Assembly (NCBI RefSeq): GCF_016405855.1
Contig: NZ_JAEFCA010000002.1
Location: 567,031 to 631,030 of the forward strand
Source: Flavobacterium sp. IB48
GTDB lineage: Bacteria > Bacteroidota > Bacteroidia > Flavobacteriales > Flavobacteriaceae
Direction: 5' to 3'
Length of the DNA: 64,000 bases
Below, piece after piece: positions 11,001-19,210 of the stretch (position 1 is the first letter of the stretch; each line of letters begins with the position of its first letter). The position numbers were made by a program, and so were the translations under genes. The notes beneath the pieces were generated by a model. The model searched no databases, was not told where the DNA came from, and was given only the letters and a program-made list of their open reading frames with translations.

Positions 11001-14000
11001 GATATACTTTTGCTACTTTTAACGCCACAAGCGGAACTTATGATAGTACAAGTGGCTTATGGACTTTGGACATATTAGAAAGCAGTGAGTCTGAAACCTT
11101 ACAGATTAATGCGATAGTCAAAGCAACTGGAGATTATACCAATATTGCAGAGGTTACCAATAGTGATACTCCAGATCCTGACTCAACACCAAATAATGGA
11201 GTGCCAACAGAAGACGATTACGGAACAGCTACAACTACTCCTATTCAGCAGTCTTCAGATTTATCTTTGGCTAAAACTGTTAATAATGCTACACCATTAG
11301 TGGGTTCTCTGGTTACTTTTGAAGTAGTAGTGACCAATAACGGCCCACAAGATAATTTTGGCATACAAGTTACAGATGTGCTTCCGTCTGGTTATACTTT
11401 TACAGGATTTACCGTTTCTACAGGAACTTATGACACCGCTACAGGAATATGGACTGTGGGTAATTTAGTAGCTGGTGATGCAGAAACACTGCAAATTGTG
11501 GCAAAAGTAAACCCAAGTGGCGATTATTTAAACAAAGCCGAAATAACTGCCGCTAGTCTTCCTGATCCTGATTCTACTCCAAATAACGGAGTTACAACAG
11601 AAGACGATTATGCAGAAGCTACAACAGTTCCTATTCCAACATCAGCAGATTTATCACTAACTAAAACTGTTAGTAATGCTACTCCGCCAGTTGGTTCACA
11701 AGTAACGTTTAGTATTCAAGTCACAAATTCTGGTCCGCAGGAAGCAAATGGAGTTACTGTTACCGATTTACTGCCTTCTGGATATACTTATGTATCGTAT
11801 AGTGCAACGACAGGAAGCTATAATCCAGCAACGGGTCTTTGGACAGTTGGAAACATGCCTATTTCAGATTCTTATACTTTACAAATAACAGCTACAGTAA
11901 ACGCTTCTGGAAATTATACCAATAGTGCAGAAATTACAGCAAGTAGTCAGCCAGATCCTGATTCAACTCCAAATAATGGTGTTACAACAGAAGATGACTA
12001 TGCAGAAGCGACAACAGTTCCTGTACCAACATCGGCCGATTTATCGTTAACTAAAACAGTAGACAACACTACTCCACTTGTAGGCTCTCAAGTAACTTTT
12101 AGTCTTCAAGTAAGCAATGCAGGGCCTCAAGCTGCAGATGGCGTTGCTGTTACCGATTTACTACCTTCTGGTTATACTTATACATCTTACAGTGCAACTG
12201 CTGGAAGCTATAATTCGGCAACAGGTGTATGGACTGTTGGAAATGTCGCAATTGGTGTGACTCATACTTTACAAATAACAGCGGTAGTGAATGCTGCAGG
12301 AAATTACACAAATACTTCCGAAATTACAGCAAGCAATCAGCCAGATCCTGATTCAACTCCAAATAATGGAGTAACGACAGAAGATGATTATGCAGAAGTA
12401 TCAACAACACCTGTAACGCAATCATCTGATTTATCAATAACCAAAACAGTAAACAATACTACGCCTCTAGCCGGCTCACCAGTGACTTTTGCGGTTGTTG
12501 TTACCAATAATGGACCACAGGATAATACGGGAGTTCAAATAACCGACTTGTTACCTTCAGGGTATACATATAGCGGTTTCACACTTTCTAGAGGAACCTA
12601 TAATCCAACAACAGGTCTTTGGACAGTTGGTAATTTAGCCAATGGAGAATCTGAAACACTGCAAATTACAGCCATAGTAAATGATACTGGTGATTATCTT
12701 AATATTGCTGAAGTAACTGCAGCCGATCTTCCAGACCCTAATTCTACTCCAAATAATGGAGTTCCTACTGAAAATGATTATGCTACAGCAACTATTACTC
12801 CGACAGCACAATCTGCAGATTTATCATTGACCAAAACAGTAAGCAATAACACCCCATTAGTAGGTTCTTTGGTTACTTTTGAAGTCATTGTAACCAATAA
12901 CGGACCTCAAGATACTTCGGGTGTAACGGTTACCGATTTACTTCCAAGCGGCTACACTTATTCTAATTTCACGATTTCTACAGGAACTTATAATCCAACG
13001 ACTGGATTATGGACAGTTGGCAATTTAATCAATGGAAAATCAGAGACTTTACAAATTTTAGCAATAGTAAATCCGACAGGAAATTATGTAAACATTGCCG
13101 AAGTAACCGCAAGTGCGCTTCCTGACCCAGACTCAACGCCAAATAACGGGGTTGTAACAGAAGATGATTATGCAACGGCAACAGCCACTCCAAATGCTCA
13201 AGCCGCAGATTTATCTTTAACTAAAACAGTTAATAATACCACTCCATTAGTAGGGTCGCCAGTTATTTTTGAAATAATTGCAACAAACAATGGTCCACAG
13301 AATACTTCTGGTGTTGAAATAACCGATCTGCTGCCTACTGGATACACTTTTGTTACTTATAGTGCCACAAAAGGAGTCTATAACGCTGTGACAGGAAAAT
13401 GGACAATTGGCACATTTCTAAATGGAGATTCGCAAGTTTTAAGAATAACAGCTATTGTTAACCCAACAGGAAACTATGTAAATATTGCCGAGGTAACTGC
13501 AAGCAATCTGCCAGATCCTAATTCAACACCTGGAAACGGAGATCCAACTGAAAATGATTATGGAACGGCTACAACCTCACCGTTAGGACAATCTGCTGAT
13601 TTATCTTTAACCAAAACAGTTAATAATCCTACTCCATTAATTGGATCATCGGTAACTTTTGAAATCATTGTTTCAAATAACGGCCCGCAGAATACTTCTG
13701 GAGTTGAAGTGACTGACTTATTACCTACAGGATATACCTTTAGCGGTTTTACAGCAACAAAAGGAACATACAACAGCACCACAGGAAAATGGAATATTGG
13801 TTCTTTAGTTAATGGAGATTCTCAGACATTACAGTTAACCGCTATTGTAAATGCAACTGGCAATTATTTAAATACGGCCGAAGTTACTGCAAGCAGCCTT
13901 CCAGATCCAAATTCAACTCCAAACAACGGAGTTACTACTGAAAATGATTATGCAGAAATTGCAACTGTTCCTGTTCCTCCAATGGCAGATTTATCTCTTG

Positions 14001-16216
14001 TAAAAGCTGTAATTGGCGGAAATTTAAGCCCAATATTTGGAGCAACAATTACATTCCAAGTTACCGTAACCAACAGCGGTCCACAAGATGCTACTGGGGT
14101 AAAAGTACTCGATATGCTGCCAAGCGGTTACGAATATGTGGTATACAGTTCTACATCTGGACAATATTATAATACAACTGGAATTTGGGATATTGGCACT
14201 ATACCAAGTGGAGCTTCAGAGTCTTTACAAATAGGTGTCAAAGTCAATACAACCGGAGACTATCAAAACATTGCAGAGGTTTACGCTTCTAATGAATTGG
14301 ATCCAGATTCAACTCCAAATAACGGAGTTACTTCAGAAGATGACATCAGTTCTGTGTTATTGAGTCCTGTTCCAGCAGTAGCCGATCTTTCAATAGAGAA
14401 AAAAGTAATCAATAATATACTTAATCCTGCCGTAGGATCGCAAATTTCATTCTCTATTACAGTAACCAACTCAGGCCCTAGCAATTCTACTGGTGTTACC
14501 ATAAAAGATGTATTGCCTTCTGGATATGATTATATTTTCTATAATTCGACTTCGGGACCTTATAATCCTGTAACGGGCGAATGGACTCCGGGAATCATCC
14601 TTGCTGGAAATAGTCATACTTTAATTTTGAATGTTTTTGTAAAAAGTCCAACAGGTACTCCAGACGAATACTTAAATACAGCAGAAATTATGACTGCAGA
14701 TCAGCATGATCCGGACAGTACACCAGGTAACGGAGTTACGACTGAAGATGATTATGATAGTATTGCGGTTACACCGGTAATTGTAATGGCAGATTTGTCT
14801 ATTAAGAAAACAGCTCTTAATCAAGATGCCGTTCACGATGTAGGTTCAACGGTTATTTTTACTGTCACCGTAACCAATGATGGTCCTGCAGATGCCTCTG
14901 GTGTAAGAGTAAAAGACTTGCTTCCTCCTGGATTTACCTATCAGACCAGTAGTCCTACGAGCGGTTTATACAACTATGTGACAGGTATTTGGAATGTCGG
15001 AAATATTCCAACCGGAACCGATCAGTCATTGGATATTTATACAACAGTAAATAAGCCGTCAGGTATAGCAGGCGAATATACAAATATAACCGAGGTTATT
15101 GCCAGTAATCTGCCAGATCCAGATTCGACTCCAAATAATGGAGTCACGACCGAAGATGACTATGACAGTTTGCAAATCAAAGTTGCCGTTGCCGATTTAA
15201 GCCTGGAAAAAACAGCCAGCAACAAAAACGCAAATGTAAACGAAGTTGTCACATTCACCTTACAGCTTAACAATGAAGGCCCAAGCACCGCTACTGGTGT
15301 CGCTGTTGAAGACTTGATACCGCTTGGATTCAAGAATATATCGAATATCAATAATGGAGGTATATTCAGTAAGAACACAATCAAATGGGTTGACCTAACT
15401 GTTCCTGTCGGAGGTATTACATTGACCTATGAAGCAACTGTAGCGAATCCGCTCGGATTGGAAAGTGTTGATTATGTTAATATTGCTCAAGTAACTGCCA
15501 GTAATCAATTTGATCCAGATTCGACTCCAAATAATGATAACGGAGATCAGAGCGAAGACGATGAAGATTCTGAATCTATCAACATCCCTTCTACCGACGT
15601 AGCCATCAATAAAGAAGTCGATAAAACAGATGTTCCGATGGATAGCCAAGTAGTCTTTACCATAACGGCAGAAAATTTAGGCAATTTAACTGCAACAAAT
15701 GTAGAAGTGCAAGATGTATTGCCTAAAGGATATTCATTAGTAAACTCAGCGGTAACTTCTGGAACATACGACTCGAAAACGGGAATCTGGAGCATTCCAG
15801 CGATTACTAAAGGAACTCCTCAAACATTAACACTAACTGTTAAAGTGGTTGATTTTAATGATTATTTGAATAACGCTCATTTGGTTAAACTAGATCAGAT
15901 AGACACCAATTCGGCAAACAATCAGGATAGCGCGACCGTTTCGCCGAACTGTCTGAAAATCTATAATGAGTTTTCACCAAATGACGACGGCCAAAACGAT
16001 TTCTTCTACATTGATTGTATTGAAAGATATCCAAATAATCAGCTCGAAATCTTTAACCGCTGGGGTAATTTGGTTTACTACCAAAAAGGCTATAAAAATA
16101 CTTGGGACGGAAAAGCGGAAGGTTCTGCTAAAACGCTTCCTGAAGGCACCTATTTCTATATCCTTGATTTAGGAGACGGATCTAAAAAAACCTCTGGATG
16201 GGTTTACCTAAAATAA
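5027..16216 (+). CDS. Giant T9SS type-B surface adhesin with PKD-like and DUF11 arrays
   Basis: The protein is 3,729 residues from the ATG at 5027; an in-frame TTG lies two codons earlier. A signal peptide (LAFAALLIFLTFQTNAQ) precedes about 15 PKD/Ig-like modules marked by NAGPDQ-type starts (residues about 34-1415). Then come 17 DUF11 modules of about 132 residues, each opening ADLSLTKTV or similar (about 1416-3640). The last 89 residues are the gliding-motility-associated type-B sorting domain (FSPNDDGQNDFF, FNRWGNLVY, GTYFYIL). T9SS exports such proteins to the cell surface, where they serve in adhesion or gliding, as SprB does. The next gene is a PorP/SprF protein 55 nt downstream. Its ligand is unknown. 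Confidence 0.95.
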   Translation: MAQFYFSWRICTLSKKLAFAALLIFLTFQTNAQNCTVNAGVLNITICATDAMVLTGNNPSPIIGTVKWTQISGPAVTINSPTSPSTTVSGYTGGNTYIFRYSATCSDGITAYQDKVVNVKPITTAIAGSNITSCPNSSGNLSITANAPQNTGETGRWEIVGANNAGVVINFPDLPTSTITLPSTSCGVTTLQWVIEGPEYAPGQRCRTTSQITVTNYGGVKPVSAGPDQTLSNCYTTTQSTNLNATYGGCGLNGQNGQWTFVSGPNTPTIANPSANNTGVSNLVQGTYTFRWTVTGPCASGNDTVVINVPAATQDVTTLPGGDENIFFCDNNINQVTLVAQTPLYAGETVQWTQIAGDTGAVIVSPTNPTTLVTNISDAGDPYTFRYTLTNNNTGCVFTKDYHVEYNGATRSIVANNGDDMVGSCNATVFTIPLTVTGTGVNQYRIVTGPDTSPLAPFPTALQDAGNSLTLTLTTPGEYTVEFIRSQNGSILAGCDYGFDTLNILVSGDPTPSNAGSDVSLPCGDTSTMLSGVVTGEGMHFWSQLSGPNQAVIADNFAIDTQVTGLIPGSYVFQYITKGGGATCGFSVATVTIYVSDTTLGTPNAGPDQIVCANSQVRLGAAPVEAGEIGTWSQVSGPTTISFSNVNDPNAIASGFTTNVSQYELQWTVSYLHPGPSCSASASDNVIIVTNNSTAASTSDAGPDACYPSGTTSFNLSGNTPGFLEIGLWSVTPSAGVIFADTSDPNTLVTVPGNGTYVFTWSIETITRLCEPNQSNVSVTIANTPPAANAGPDQEICGSTITMAATTSSGAIGTWTRISGVGDYTISDIHDPNAVFTFTYSGYYIFRWTVDASVCGQAFDDVNLTIGIPPHQAVAGPDQNVCGNTSVTMAGSTYDSFFETGQWSVLTGAPNQPNIVDPTNPNTVINGLVAGTYTFRWTITAKSIFLCQGTFDDMVVVVTPAANAGADQTYCDVTSIQLTGNKNSTGTWTLTSTSGNPADVHISQSPPNSYIANATVVPGNSYVFTYTTSSATFPNGSTCPGSSDSVNVEIFSGASIPPDAGPDQTLCISDVNGTATLQGNMPPPDVATFEWRFASQPAGSVAVITTPTAPLTTVTGLTVPGLYILEWVFESPSCRTLSDIVRIVMNAPPSAANAGPDDTVACQTTYKTAAVPPTVGIGTWTFASQPPGGAAVIDNPNSPVTTLSNINVLGTYVLTWTVTNGPFPNPSLCQPTSDTVNITFNDNPPTVANAGPDQEMCNVTTATMAANTPLIGTGLWTQVSGPNTATISAPNNPNSLMLTLIPGTYIFKWTITTTGCISEDTVQVTIYANPSTAEAGPNQRVPQFTAVNMNATPPTVGTGEWTQVSGPSTVSFMDPTSPTTAITGTVPGIYTLQWTVSNGNCAVSSDTMNLTILSIADLELTKTVTPTTGSIGDVVTFNINVFNNNALGGSATATNVSIRDFIPFGFALVAGTVTSGGVYNVGDNTITWSGITIPSGSILNLSFKATILGGGSYVNTAEVVASDQFDPDSTPNNQNPAEDDQDSATVVLDVADLSLQKTVSPATVSINDNVVFTIRVTNSGPNNATGITVSDNLPPGYTYVSDNGGGKYNNTTGIWNVGNLNNGNSLALQITAKVNVVSSANNYINTTEIQTAHQFDPDSTPGNGLPEDDMASATVSLKQADLELTKTVTPTSAAAGDQVTFTINVLNRGPGNATGVAVKDVIPVGYTLIPGSVSAGGTYQVATATLEWKNLLIPANSNVNLTFNAFVNPLGNYLNVAQITASDLPDPDSVPNNNVPSEDDQDDAEITFIGPSADLSLTKNVVTGNTSPVVGSQVSFELKITNDGPNNATGVQVTDLLPSGFQYVNYSSSAGTYDSTTGIWNVGTVDTGVTESLILDAKVLPTGDYKNITQVTASDLPDPDSTPNNDDGDQSEDDEDNVVLTPIPPSADLSLTKTVSNATPLVGSLVTFTIITTNSGPQDAAQVQVTDLLPSGYTFATFNATSGTYDSTSGLWTLDILESSESETLQINAIVKATGDYTNIAEVTNSDTPDPDSTPNNGVPTEDDYGTATTTPIQQSSDLSLAKTVNNATPLVGSLVTFEVVVTNNGPQDNFGIQVTDVLPSGYTFTGFTVSTGTYDTATGIWTVGNLVAGDAETLQIVAKVNPSGDYLNKAEITAASLPDPDSTPNNGVTTEDDYAEATTVPIPTSADLSLTKTVSNATPPVGSQVTFSIQVTNSGPQEANGVTVTDLLPSGYTYVSYSATTGSYNPATGLWTVGNMPISDSYTLQITATVNASGNYTNSAEITASSQPDPDSTPNNGVTTEDDYAEATTVPVPTSADLSLTKTVDNTTPLVGSQVTFSLQVSNAGPQAADGVAVTDLLPSGYTYTSYSATAGSYNSATGVWTVGNVAIGVTHTLQITAVVNAAGNYTNTSEITASNQPDPDSTPNNGVTTEDDYAEVSTTPVTQSSDLSITKTVNNTTPLAGSPVTFAVVVTNNGPQDNTGVQITDLLPSGYTYSGFTLSRGTYNPTTGLWTVGNLANGESETLQITAIVNDTGDYLNIAEVTAADLPDPNSTPNNGVPTENDYATATITPTAQSADLSLTKTVSNNTPLVGSLVTFEVIVTNNGPQDTSGVTVTDLLPSGYTYSNFTISTGTYNPTTGLWTVGNLINGKSETLQILAIVNPTGNYVNIAEVTASALPDPDSTPNNGVVTEDDYATATATPNAQAADLSLTKTVNNTTPLVGSPVIFEIIATNNGPQNTSGVEITDLLPTGYTFVTYSATKGVYNAVTGKWTIGTFLNGDSQVLRITAIVNPTGNYVNIAEVTASNLPDPNSTPGNGDPTENDYGTATTSPLGQSADLSLTKTVNNPTPLIGSSVTFEIIVSNNGPQNTSGVEVTDLLPTGYTFSGFTATKGTYNSTTGKWNIGSLVNGDSQTLQLTAIVNATGNYLNTAEVTASSLPDPNSTPNNGVTTENDYAEIATVPVPPMADLSLVKAVIGGNLSPIFGATITFQVTVTNSGPQDATGVKVLDMLPSGYEYVVYSSTSGQYYNTTGIWDIGTIPSGASESLQIGVKVNTTGDYQNIAEVYASNELDPDSTPNNGVTSEDDISSVLLSPVPAVADLSIEKKVINNILNPAVGSQISFSITVTNSGPSNSTGVTIKDVLPSGYDYIFYNSTSGPYNPVTGEWTPGIILAGNSHTLILNVFVKSPTGTPDEYLNTAEIMTADQHDPDSTPGNGVTTEDDYDSIAVTPVIVMADLSIKKTALNQDAVHDVGSTVIFTVTVTNDGPADASGVRVKDLLPPGFTYQTSSPTSGLYNYVTGIWNVGNIPTGTDQSLDIYTTVNKPSGIAGEYTNITEVIASNLPDPDSTPNNGVTTEDDYDSLQIKVAVADLSLEKTASNKNANVNEVVTFTLQLNNEGPSTATGVAVEDLIPLGFKNISNINNGGIFSKNTIKWVDLTVPVGGITLTYEATVANPLGLESVDYVNIAQVTASNQFDPDSTPNNDNGDQSEDDEDSESINIPSTDVAINKEVDKTDVPMDSQVVFTITAENLGNLTATNVEVQDVLPKGYSLVNSAVTSGTYDSKTGIWSIPAITKGTPQTLTLTVKVVDFNDYLNNAHLVKLDQIDTNSANNQDSATVSPNCLKIYNEFSPNDDGQNDFFYIDCIERYPNNQLEIFNRWGNLVYYQKGYKNTWDGKAEGSAKTLPEGTYFYILDLGDGSKKTSGWVYLK
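5126..9271 (+). repeat. Array of about 15 PKD/Ig-like modules in the adhesin
   Basis: Modules of roughly 85-100 residues each begin with a motif close to NAGPDQxxC and carry GxWTQVSGP and YTFRWTVT strands. I counted 15 starts by eye, and the first few are more diverged. Paired Cys residues in most modules suggest disulfides. This is one third of the adhesin stalk. Confidence 0.8.
9272..15946 (+). repeat. Array of 17 DUF11 modules in the adhesin
   Basis: Seventeen modules with a mean spacing of about 395 bp were counted by their starts (ADLSLTKTV, SDLSITKTV and variants). Sixteen end with an acidic segment near DPDSTPNNGVTTEDD. The seventeenth (TDVAINKEV) is the most diverged and lacks it. 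Modules 5-12 are the most alike. Confidence 0.9.
15947..16213 (+). other. T9SS type-B C-terminal sorting domain
   Basis: The final 89 residues of the adhesin contain FSPNDDGQNDFFYIDCI, NQLEIFNRWGNLVY, NTWDGKAEG and LPEGTYFYILDLGDG. This is the gliding motility-associated C-terminal domain family that T9SS recognises as a type-B signal. Type-B cargo generally depends on a PorP/SprF partner, which is encoded next. Confidence 0.9.
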
Positions 16217-16271
16217 AACCATCCAGAAAAAAGAAAATTTAAGAATAGGATTAACCAAAATAAAATTGGCT

Positions 16272-17195
16272 ATGATTAAAAATATAAAAAAGGTTTTCGC
16301 GATAATAACTCTATTCTCGGTATATGGAGCCTTTGCACAGCAAGACCCGCAATACACGCAGTATATGTACAACACACTCACCGTAAACTCGGCTTATGCC
16401 GGTTCGCTGGGACATTTAGCTATAACAGGAATTTACAGAACACAATGGGTTGGTATTGAAGGCGCTCCAGACACTCAAAGTTTTTCTCTCGATACACCAG
16501 TCGGAAAAAATGTAGGTCTTGGAATTTCAATCGTAAACGAAGAAATCGGACCAACAGATGAGCAATATCTAGACGCCAATTTCTCTTATACCATTAAATC
16601 TGGAGAAAATCATAAACTTTCTTTTGGAGTAAAAGGAGGCGGACGTGTCATTAATATCGACTGGTCTAAAGGAAGTTATAAAGATCCCGATGTACAATTT
16701 CGTGAAAACATTACCAACAAATTCCTTCCCGTTATTGGAGCTGGATTGTATTGGCATGGAGAGAGAGATTATATCGGACTTTCTATTCCGAATTTTATGA
16801 CCCGCGAACGTTATACTTACGATGATATCAGCGAAGATTTGGTCAATCAGAGAATACACGTTTATCTTATTGGAGGTTATGTTTTTGACCTTTCGGCACA
16901 TACCAAATTCAAACCTGCTCTTTTCCTAAAATATGTGGCTGGCGCTCCTATGATTGCCGATATATCTGCCAATTTTATGTTCAATAACGCTCTTACACTT
17001 GGTGTTTCCTATCGTACATCAGATTCTGTGAGCGGTTTGGTCGGAATACAGATCACGCCAATGATTATGGCAGGTTACGCTTACGATTATACTACAACCG
17101 CTTTGCAGAATTACAATAGCGGTACGCACGAAATTATGCTTCGTTTTGAACTGGTTTCACGCAAAAAAGGACTAAAATCACCAAGATTCTTTTAA
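16272..17195 (+). CDS. PorP/SprF-family T9SS outer-membrane protein
   Basis: The 307-residue product starts at the ATG at 16272, which puts a clean signal peptide (IKKVFAIITLFSVYGAFAQ) first. The sequence then shows the family signature QDPQYTQYMYNTLTVNSAYA and a barrel rich in Gly and aromatic strands. PorP/SprF proteins sit in the outer membrane and are needed to secrete or anchor type-B cargo. SprF acts this way for SprB in Flavobacterium gliding. The gene lies 55 nt after the giant adhesin and 12 nt before the OmpA gene, so it is almost certainly the dedicated partner of this adhesin. Confidence 0.92.
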   Translation: MIKNIKKVFAIITLFSVYGAFAQQDPQYTQYMYNTLTVNSAYAGSLGHLAITGIYRTQWVGIEGAPDTQSFSLDTPVGKNVGLGISIVNEEIGPTDEQYLDANFSYTIKSGENHKLSFGVKGGGRVINIDWSKGSYKDPDVQFRENITNKFLPVIGAGLYWHGERDYIGLSIPNFMTRERYTYDDISEDLVNQRIHVYLIGGYVFDLSAHTKFKPALFLKYVAGAPMIADISANFMFNNALTLGVSYRTSDSVSGLVGIQITPMIMAGYAYDYTTTALQNYNSGTHEIMLRFELVSRKKGLKSPRFF

Positions 17196-17207
17196 TACGA
17201 ATAGTCT

Positions 17208-19136
17208 ATGAAAAGAACAATTACTATACTCGCATTATTGGTTTTACAGCTGATTCATTCGCAAACCAAAAACAAAACTGCCGATGCTCTTTTTGATAAG
17301 ATGTATTATGTTGAAGCCGCAAAATCGTATGAACTTTCCATCAACAATGGAGATGCTTCCAAAGAAACACTTCAGCGACTTGGAGACGCTTATTATTTCA
17401 ATACAAAAATGTCCAGTGCTTCAAAATGGTACGGAAAGCTAATTGCTGACTATCCGAATGAAGTTTCTGCGGAATATTTATTTCGTTACGCACAGTCGCT
17501 GCAAGGAATTCAGAATTATGAACTGGCAAAAAAATGGATGAAAAATTTCTCCGAAAAGCAAAAATCCACAGATCCTAGGGCTAAGAATTTTTCTCTTAAA
17601 AATGTCACTTTAGAAGATATTGAAAATATAAAACCTTCTTTTCTGCTAGAAAATTTAGACATAAATACTGCTAATTCCGATTTTGGACCAATGTATTACA
17701 AAGGCGACTTAGTTTATTCTACTACCGCCGATTCTTCCTATTTTAAAACTGAAAAATACGGATGGAACGATCAGCCTTATCTGAATATGCAACTGGGAAA
17801 AATAAGCGAAACGCAATCTAATGTCACTTTTAAAGAACGCTTCGGAAAGGACATTACAACAAAGTATCACGAGGCTTGTATCGCCTTTTCTCCTGACGAA
17901 AAAACGATTTATTTTACCCGAAATAACTATAACGGCAAATTAAAACGTGACAATAAAGGCATTAACAATCTAAAAATCTACTCGGCAACCGCTGTAGAAA
18001 ACCAAAACGGAACTACACAATGGACCGACATTAAAGAATTACCTTTTAACAGCGACAATTACTCAGTTGGGCATCCTTCCGTAAGCAAAGATGGTAAAAA
18101 GTTGTATTTCGTGTCAGATATGCCAGGAACAATTGGTTCTACCGATATTTTTGTAGTGGATATTTTAGGCAATAATCAATTCTCGGAACCTAAAAATTTA
18201 GGCGAAAAAATAAATACGACAGGACGTGAAATGTTCCCATACATTACCGATCAGGCGCTGTATTTTTCTTCTGACGGATTTTTAGGATTAGGAGGTTTAG
18301 ACGTATTTGAAAGCAGATTAAACGATGGCGCTTTTGACACACCAGCCAATCTAGGAGCGCCTTTAAACAGCAATAGAGATGATTTTGGTTATATCGTTAA
18401 CGAAGCCACTAACAAAGGTTTTGTGTGCTCAAACAGAAAAACAGGAAAAGGCGATGATGATATTTACTCTTTTGAAAGATCGTGCAACCAAGCCATAAGC
18501 GGTTATGTTTATGATGCTATTTCAAACAACAGAATTGCCGGTGCAATGGTAACGCTTAAAAATGCAAACGGAATAAAAGTAGCAGAAACCGTTTCTCAGC
18601 TCGACGGAAGATATGATTTTAACAACAACGTAAATTGCAATACTCCATATACAATTGAGGTTACAAAGGACAATTATAACACCAATACGAAAGCCATTGT
18701 TACGGCAAACAGCTCTGGAAAAACAGAAGCTCTTGTAGGTTTAGATCCTGCTTTAATTGCTCGGGAAAATGGAGTTCTGAAAATAAAAATCGGAATTATT
18801 TTCTTTGATTTAGACAAATCAAATATACGTTATGATGCTGCAATAGAATTAAATAAAGTAGTTCTCTTAATGCATCAGTATAACTCAATTGTTATAAAAA
18901 TTGAATCGCACACCGACTCTCGTGCCAATGATCAATACAACTTGGAATTATCTGATAGAAGAGCAAAAGCCACAAGAGATTATCTTATTTCCCAAGGAGT
19001 TGCTCCCGAAAGAATCGAAAGTGCAATTGGTTACGGAGAAACCCAATTAATCAATAATTGCTCCAATGGCGTTCCGTGTACAGAAGCGCAACATCAAGTC
19101 AATCGCCGAAGCGAATTCATCATAACAAAAATGTAA
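17208..19136 (+). CDS. OmpA-family protein with TPR, PD40 and carboxypeptidase-regulatory-like domains
   Basis: The 642-residue product has a signal peptide (TILALLVLQLIHSQ), a TPR-like helical region (about 25-115), PD40/WD-like propeller repeats (about 190-420, for example SPDEKTIYFTRNN and SKDGKKLYFVSD), a CarboxypepD-reg-like fold (about 435-500) and an OmpA peptidoglycan-binding domain (about 525-640: FFDLDKSNIR, SHTDSRANDQYN, LSDRRAKATRDYL, NRRSEF). Proteins of this layout, related to PorE/SprE accessory factors, anchor outer-membrane T9SS components to peptidoglycan. It is the last gene of the adhesin operon. Confidence 0.9.
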   Translation: MKRTITILALLVLQLIHSQTKNKTADALFDKMYYVEAAKSYELSINNGDASKETLQRLGDAYYFNTKMSSASKWYGKLIADYPNEVSAEYLFRYAQSLQGIQNYELAKKWMKNFSEKQKSTDPRAKNFSLKNVTLEDIENIKPSFLLENLDINTANSDFGPMYYKGDLVYSTTADSSYFKTEKYGWNDQPYLNMQLGKISETQSNVTFKERFGKDITTKYHEACIAFSPDEKTIYFTRNNYNGKLKRDNKGINNLKIYSATAVENQNGTTQWTDIKELPFNSDNYSVGHPSVSKDGKKLYFVSDMPGTIGSTDIFVVDILGNNQFSEPKNLGEKINTTGREMFPYITDQALYFSSDGFLGLGGLDVFESRLNDGAFDTPANLGAPLNSNRDDFGYIVNEATNKGFVCSNRKTGKGDDDIYSFERSCNQAISGYVYDAISNNRIAGAMVTLKNANGIKVAETVSQLDGRYDFNNNVNCNTPYTIEVTKDNYNTNTKAIVTANSSGKTEALVGLDPALIARENGVLKIKIGIIFFDLDKSNIRYDAAIELNKVVLLMHQYNSIVIKIESHTDSRANDQYNLELSDRRAKATRDYLISQGVAPERIESAIGYGETQLINNCSNGVPCTEAQHQVNRRSEFIITKM

Positions 19137-19137
19137 A

Positions 19138-19175
19138 AAAAAACGCCTTAAGAATCCAATCTCAAGGCGTTTTTC
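19138..19175 (+). terminator. Terminator of the adhesin operon
   Basis: AAACGCCTT pairs with AAGGCGTTT, extended by a GA/TC pairing beyond a small internal mismatch, and is followed by a T run. It starts immediately after the OmpA gene stop. Confidence 0.8.
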
Positions 19176-19210
19176 TATAATCTTTCTTCTTGCTTCTATT
19201 GTCTATTGTC

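Noticed and set aside
8311-15795. Minus-strand open frames in the adhesin gene
   Set aside because: They are shadows of the Thr/Val/Asn-rich plus-strand repeats; no starts, motifs or spacing support them.
9272-15946. Regular 395-bp repeats considered as CRISPR or satellite
   Set aside because: The units are protein-coding DUF11 modules in one continuous frame with no spacer structure.
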